Of a stretch of DNA of 34,187 nucleotides, positions 32,146-34,187 are shown piece by piece; the stretch's first letter is position 1; every line of letters begins with the position of its first letter. A program made the translations under genes and the position numbers. The stretch lies in assembly GCA_001773135.1 (NCBI GenBank), contig MEVX01000015.1, positions 64,179-98,365 on the forward strand. The letters run 5' to 3'. Under the pieces are notes generated by a model. That model had not been told where the DNA came from. It saw only the letters and a list, made by a program, of their open reading frames with translations, and searched no databases. Source of the stretch: a candidate division WWE3 bacterium RIFOXYB1_FULL_43_24 (GTDB lineage Bacteria; Patescibacteriota; WWE3; UBA101185; UBA10185).

Positions 32146-33077
32146 AAGTTTTCGTAATAGTGGGTCCAACATCAACCGGCAAAACTTCTCTATCCGTTGA
32201 ATTATGCAAAAAGCTGGGTGGGGAAATAATCTCAGCGGACTCCAGACAGATTTATAAGTACATGGATGTCGGGACAGGCAAACTTCCTCTTGGTAGTTCT
32301 GCGGGTATAAAAAAAGGCGAAGGATTTTGGGAGTTGGAAGGAATTAAGGTTTGGGGATACGACCTCGTAGCCCCTGACCAGTATTTTTCAAGCTACGATT
32401 TCGCAAAGTATGCACTGGAGAAGACCGAAGAGATTTTTTCCGGCGGCAAGAATGTATTTCTTGTAGGCGGCACCGGGTACTACGTAGACACCGTAACCGG
32501 GAAATTAGTATTAAATAACAATATTGAACCTGATTTTGAGCTTCGTTCGGAACTCGAAAAAAAGTCCCTTCCGGAGTTGCAGTCTCTCCTCACGTCGTTA
32601 AATCTAGAGGCCTTCCAAAAAATAGATAAAAATAATCCGGTGAGATTAATCCGCGCTATAGAAAAAGAAAAGGGGCAGAAAAAAAATCTGACTCCCCTAC
32701 CCCACCCCGACGCCGAATTTATTTATGTCGGACTTTCAGGCTCCCGCGAATTTTTGTATTCCAAAGCTGACAGATGGGTTGAAGAAATATGGAAAAATAA
32801 TCAAGTGATTTCTGAAACAGAAAACTTGTTGTCCATGAACTTTGGTTCTTTCCCACCTCTCCGCGGACTTGTGTATAAAACTGCGGTGTCCTTTATAAAT
32901 AAGGAAATTGCGGAAGCAGAAGCTGCGCAGAGGATAAAGTTTGATATTCACGCTTACATCAGACGTCAGCAAACGTGGTTCAAGCGTAACGCGGATATTA
33001 AATGGTTTGATGTTTCAGTCGATTCCCATAGGGAAAACGTGTATAGTTTCATTAAGGAGAAATTAAAAAATGGATAA
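32142..33077 (+). CDS. miaA: tRNA dimethylallyltransferase MiaA
   Basis: Transfers the dimethylallyl group to A37 of tRNA, the substrate step for MiaB. The P-loop GPTSTGKTSLS is at the N-terminus, followed by the family motif ISADSRQIYKYMDVGTGK, the FLVGGTGYYVDTV element, PVRLIRAIE and the C-terminal IRRQQTWFKRNADIKWFD. I chose the ATG at 32142 (311 residues), which overlaps the miaB stop as ATGA; an in-frame ATG at 32112 would add ten residues before the P-loop. It overlaps the permease gene by 8 bp. Confidence 0.96.
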   Translation: MKVFVIVGPTSTGKTSLSVELCKKLGGEIISADSRQIYKYMDVGTGKLPLGSSAGIKKGEGFWELEGIKVWGYDLVAPDQYFSSYDFAKYALEKTEEIFSGGKNVFLVGGTGYYVDTVTGKLVLNNNIEPDFELRSELEKKSLPELQSLLTSLNLEAFQKIDKNNPVRLIRAIEKEKGQKKNLTPLPHPDAEFIYVGLSGSREFLYSKADRWVEEIWKNNQVISETENLLSMNFGSFPPLRGLVYKTAVSFINKEIAEAEAAQRIKFDIHAYIRRQQTWFKRNADIKWFDVSVDSHRENVYSFIKEKLKNG

Positions 33078-34059
33078 ACAGGTCGTCATTTCTTTTAAAA
33101 CTATTTTATTAACTTTTGCGGTCATCCTTGCAGGTTACGTAATTTATAGATTGGGTTCTGTCATAGGCATCTTCGCTATCGCCACTTTGTTAGTTATCGT
33201 TATGGAGTCGGTGATAAATTATTTCATGAGGCTCACGGTTTTTAACAAACCCTTGAAACGTGGTGTCGCCGTTCTGGTTTCGTACGGGCTGTTGTTGCTG
33301 GTAATGATCGTGATAGGAACAGTAGGGTTGCCTCCTGTTATAGCGCAATTCCAGAAAATGATTGTTGGAATTTCACAGATTGCTCAGGAACTTAATCTCG
33401 GTGATGATTTTAGCCTCCAGCTTAAAGACTTTTTACCCGAGGCTGCCAACGTTTCATCCGAACTTTTGTCGGTGACTATTTCGGTTTTTTCAAACGCAAC
33501 TACGATATTCAGCATATTCGTAATCGCGATTTACATGTCCCTGGATTGGAAAAATCTTAAGAAACGTTTTTTTACACTTTTCCCGGAACGTTTGGAAGAC
33601 GAGGTCGAAGATACTTTTTTGGAAGTAGAAAGAAATGTTGGTCAGTGGTTAAAAGGCCAGCTTCTTTTAATGTTGATTGTAGGTGTGGCAAGTTTTATCG
33701 GATTACTGTTACTTGACATTAGATATCCTTTAGCTCTGGCAATGGTCGCCGGTTTATTGGAAATAGTTCCGATGATAGGGCCGGTCATCTCTGCTACAGT
33801 AGCGGCTATTATTGGTTTCTCCGATACACCTATAAAAGGTGTGGGTGTTATTGCTTTATTTATAATCATCCAACAGCTGGAAAATAATTTTCTCGTTCCG
33901 AAGATTATGCAGAAAGTATCGGGATTTAGTCCTTTGATTATTCTATTGGCATTATTAATCGGTTCGGAATTTTTCGGAGTGGTCGGGGCAATTGTTGCGG
34001 TGCCTACAACTATGATTATTTCGATAATTCTTAAGAGGGTTTTGGGTCGGTCGGATTAA
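33070..34059 (+). CDS. AI-2E/TqsA-family (UPF0118) membrane permease
   Basis: A 329-residue polytopic protein of the AI-2 exporter superfamily, with about eight membrane helices: two or three at the N-terminus, a soluble helical stretch (MIVGISQIAQELNLGDDF), and the conserved C-terminal half with LFPERLEDEVEDTFLEVERNVGQWLKGQLLL, LLEIVPMIGPVISA and QQLENNFLVPKIMQKVSGFSPL. Family members export quorum-sensing autoinducer or act as ion antiporters; substrate is unknown here. AGGAG (about 33055) provides a Shine-Dalgarno site inside the end of miaA, an exception to the leaderless pattern. It converges on rnpB. Confidence 0.9.
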   Translation: MDKQVVISFKTILLTFAVILAGYVIYRLGSVIGIFAIATLLVIVMESVINYFMRLTVFNKPLKRGVAVLVSYGLLLLVMIVIGTVGLPPVIAQFQKMIVGISQIAQELNLGDDFSLQLKDFLPEAANVSSELLSVTISVFSNATTIFSIFVIAIYMSLDWKNLKKRFFTLFPERLEDEVEDTFLEVERNVGQWLKGQLLLMLIVGVASFIGLLLLDIRYPLALAMVAGLLEIVPMIGPVISATVAAIIGFSDTPIKGVGVIALFIIIQQLENNFLVPKIMQKVSGFSPLIILLALLIGSEFFGVVGAIVAVPTTMIISIILKRVLGRSD

Positions 34060-34099
34060 GTTTTGTTAACCTCCGGCTGTGTTTAACTTCAAGTACGGG

Positions 34100-34187
34100 A
34101 AGCGAATAAGCCAGATTCTGTTCGCCCTTGCGGGTTGCGAACCATCTATCTACGCCCCATCTTCGTGCCTCGCCGAGCAGGCTGATA
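34100..34187 (-). ncRNA. rnpB: RNase P RNA (rnpB), 3' part
   Basis: Catalytic RNA of RNase P. On the minus strand the sequence ends in ACAGAATCTGGCTTAT, matching 14 of 16 bases of the universally conserved 3' P4 strand region of bacterial RNase P RNA (ACAGAACCCGGCTTAT in E. coli), preceded by a GTAGATAGATGG element equivalent to the E. coli CTAGATGAATGA. Most of the RNA lies beyond the window end, and the exact 3' end (about 34100) is an estimate. A clear downstream terminator is not seen. Confidence 0.85.

Noticed and set aside
1-34187. Alternative genetic code with TGA as glycine
   Set aside because: TGA ends tatD, the response regulator, the Wzy-like gene, khpB and miaB at the expected places, several in ATGA overlaps.

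Overview
The window looks like chromosomal DNA from a small-genome bacterium, most likely a member of the Candidate Phyla Radiation (Patescibacteria; my best guess is the Microgenomates/Katanobacteria side). This is inferred from the following: tightly packed genes with ATGA overlaps, small or domain-stripped housekeeping enzymes (a 612-residue AlaRS, a MiaB without TRAM), a PrgI/VirB4-type secretion cassette next to a DUF4012 protein, and many polytopic surface-glycan genes of low familiarity. TGA ends several genes and TAG ends others, so the standard bacterial code is used rather than the TGA=Gly code of SR1/Gracilibacteria. No insertion sequence, prophage or CRISPR array is visible.

Layout. 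1-3.7 kb: trpS, ftsH and a TatD-type nuclease. 3.7-13 kb: a surface/envelope region with a GT2 glycosyltransferase, a WecA/MraY-like phosphoglycosyltransferase, an antisense small membrane protein without a normal start codon, an OmpR-type regulator with a degenerate receiver, a UbiA-family prenyltransferase, two unknown membrane proteins, a Wzy/ligase-like protein with a TPR partner, and an anchored PEGA-PEGA-SH3 protein. 13-17.2 kb: tRNA-Cys, a minimal alaS, then groES-groEL behind a promoter that overlaps a CIRCE-like dyad and ending in a textbook terminator. 17.2-19.1 kb (minus): Wzz-like protein, RNase HI and a winged-helix nucleotidyltransferase. 19.1-26.9 kb: a 25-bp dyad repeat array and an operator-like palindrome, then an SDR-epimerase/DUF4012 fusion, a PrgI-family protein, a TraC-N-like protein and a VirB4-type ATPase. 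27.4-30.5 kb (minus): rpmH-rnpA-yidD-yidC-khpB-dnaN operon with a near-consensus promoter. 30.6-34.1 kb: a stand-alone MetRS-type tRNA-binding domain, miaB-miaA, and an AI-2E-family permease. The window ends inside rnpB (RNase P RNA, minus strand).

How the genes fit together. The 3.7-19 kb genes plausibly build and export a polyprenyl-linked surface polysaccharide (initiation by the WecA-like enzyme, extension by GT2, length control by the Wzz-like protein, polymerisation/ligation by the Wzy-like protein, polyprenyl-phosphate sugar chemistry by the UbiA enzyme). The PrgI/TraC-N/VirB4 genes form the core of a type IV secretion or pilus-like machine, with the SDR-DUF4012 fusion as a candidate envelope partner. 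The minus-strand block couples ribosome/RNase P biogenesis, membrane insertion and the sliding clamp. miaB and miaA together make ms2i6A37 on tRNA.

The most striking global pattern is regulatory: at least seven genes (trpS, ftsH, the regulator, the Wzy-like gene, alaS, prgI and the tRNA-binding domain) have a -10-like hexamer 6-11 nt before the ATG and no Shine-Dalgarno sequence, suggesting leaderless mRNAs, whereas groES, groEL, rpmH, the AI-2E gene and a small membrane-protein gene have clear Shine-Dalgarno sites.
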